Assembly: GCA_030549775.1 (NCBI GenBank)
Contig: CM060180.1
Location: 30,659,090-30,723,089, forward strand
Direction of reading: 5' to 3'
From: Tamarix chinensis
Lineage: Eukaryota; Streptophyta; Magnoliopsida; Caryophyllales; Tamaricaceae
Length of the DNA: 64,000 nucleotides
Shown: piece after piece, positions 63,098 to 64,000 of the stretch
How the letters are laid out: each line of letters opens with the position of its first letter
Position numbering within the stretch: position 1 is the first letter of the stretch
Made by a program: the position numbers and the translations under genes
The notes under the pieces: generated by a model
What the model saw: the letters and a program-made list of their open reading frames with translations, nothing else
What the model was told of the DNA's origin: nothing
The model's database searches: none

Positions 63098-64000
63098 TGT
63101 CATATGCATGACAGTCTTTTTCCTTTCGTTCAATTTTTTTCATTGGGTTTTCCCAACAAGGTTTTTAATGAGGCGGTATATCTAAAGTGTATAACAAAAT
63201 ATGATAGGTAAACATTCAAGCGAGATTGTTAGAATTGGGATTCTACCTAAAATAGATAAGGATCATCAGAATTGAATTGTAGAATCGGATCATAGGATTG
63301 TAAGATCCAACAAATATCATAGAAATATGATCTAGATATACTTGTACGCAATAAAATCCTATAATTGAAGTTGAAAAATACTAAAGATCTCATTCTCAAA
63401 CTCTTATTTGATCACTAATTAAGTTGTAGCAATACAAATTTTTGGTTATATGCATACAAAAAATATTTTTATATGGATTAAGCACAATAAATTATAAACT
63501 AAATAGAAATTAGTAAAAAAAAATCTCACAATATATTTGGTTTACTCTAAATTTAGAGCTTGGACTTTTCATAAGTATTTTTCTTTCCAACCATTGATTT
63601 TGCTGTTGTCTCTCTTGTGCAATATTTGTATTGATTGGCACTCAATATATAGTATGTACAAAATAATAGGATTAAGGCTTAGAGTTAGGGAAGAAATATA
63701 GTGAGAATAATATGAAAAATAGATTTTAAGGTAAATAGATAAAACAATTTATATTCAACATGTAGAATTGTAATATTCTACCGATCCTAAATGGAATCGT
63801 AAGATTCTACCACGATTCTACCTAGGATCGTGGATTGTTTAATGACTTTTGGATCACAGAATCGTAAGATCAGGATCGGGAGTTTAACAATTGTGCATTC
63901 AAGATGGAGTATTATGGATACTTGGGTGACCGTTCACCTCAATAAGTACCATATGCATTTATTGTATATACAGATATGTACTATTCTTTCTAGATTTTTT
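63098..64000 (+). mobile_element. Copia 3' LTR (runs off window)
   Basis: Directly after the polypurine tract the sequence starts TGTCATATGCATGACAG and continues with 'cattgggttttcccaacaaggtttttaatgaggc', a passage typical of Copia LTRs just past the U3 start. It is interrupted at 63221 by a small hAT-like element and resumes at 63896. The 3' end lies outside the window. Confidence 0.6.
63221..63895. mobile_element. Non-autonomous hAT-like element (MITE)
   Basis: A 675-bp insertion with a perfect 8-bp target duplication CATTCAAG (63213-63220 and 63896-63903), the length typical of hAT elements. The ends are imperfect inverted repeats: CGAGATTGTTAG on the left and CACAATTGTTAA read inward from the right. 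Near both ends lie repeated 'agaatcg' and 'gatcctag' words in both orientations. No coding frame. Confidence 0.65.

Overview
The window looks like a transposon-rich stretch of a eudicot nuclear genome. It is very AT-rich, full of (TA)n and trinucleotide microsatellites, and holds plant-type CACTA, Helitron, MULE, LINE, Ty1/Copia and long-LTR sequences. I cannot name the species. I saw no bacterial genes, tRNA, rRNA or CRISPR.

Layout. 1-2950 (-): old decayed LINE. 2960-7460: AT-rich and pyrimidine-rich sequence without genes. 7471-11471 (-): CACTA element with one long open TNP2-type transposase frame, cut at its 3' side. 12542-13520 (-): decayed Mutator-like transposase. 16133-18520: LTR-like sequence and a degenerate tandem repeat. 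21645-23309: non-autonomous Helitron. 24063-29542: second CACTA element carrying a TNPA-like/Ulp1-protease fusion gene with one visible nonsense mutation. 29932-32041 (-): the only convincing host locus. It has a complete three-exon gene for a root meristem growth factor (RGF/GLV/CLEL) peptide precursor with a TATA box, and 0.9 kb downstream a second terminal exon encoding a different RGF-type peptide. 33421-36548: solo LTR with perfect 5-bp target duplications. 39095-42974: decayed LINE with a poly-A tail and a 7-bp candidate target duplication. 44694-44858 (-): short unrecognised exon-like ORF. 45190-64000: a Ty1/Copia element opened by nested insertions.

Nesting. The Copia element was split in its protease region at 46616-46620 by a solo LTR of about 3.2 kb (family B). 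Family B was itself hit twice by solo LTRs of a second family (A, 4739 and 5236 bp), each with its own perfect 5-bp target duplication. A small hAT-like element with an 8-bp target duplication sits in the 3' Copia LTR.

Most notable: (1) the RGF pair, where the splice phase of the only visible signal-peptide exon fits both downstream peptide exons, suggesting either two peptide hormones from one locus by alternative terminal exons or a tandem duplicate that lost its first exon; (2) an iterated 'ATAATAGTGG' unit shared by different LTR families on both strands; (3) a conserved hairpin covering a splice-donor-like site inside the family A LTRs; (4) two CACTA elements carrying complementary halves of a transposition system.
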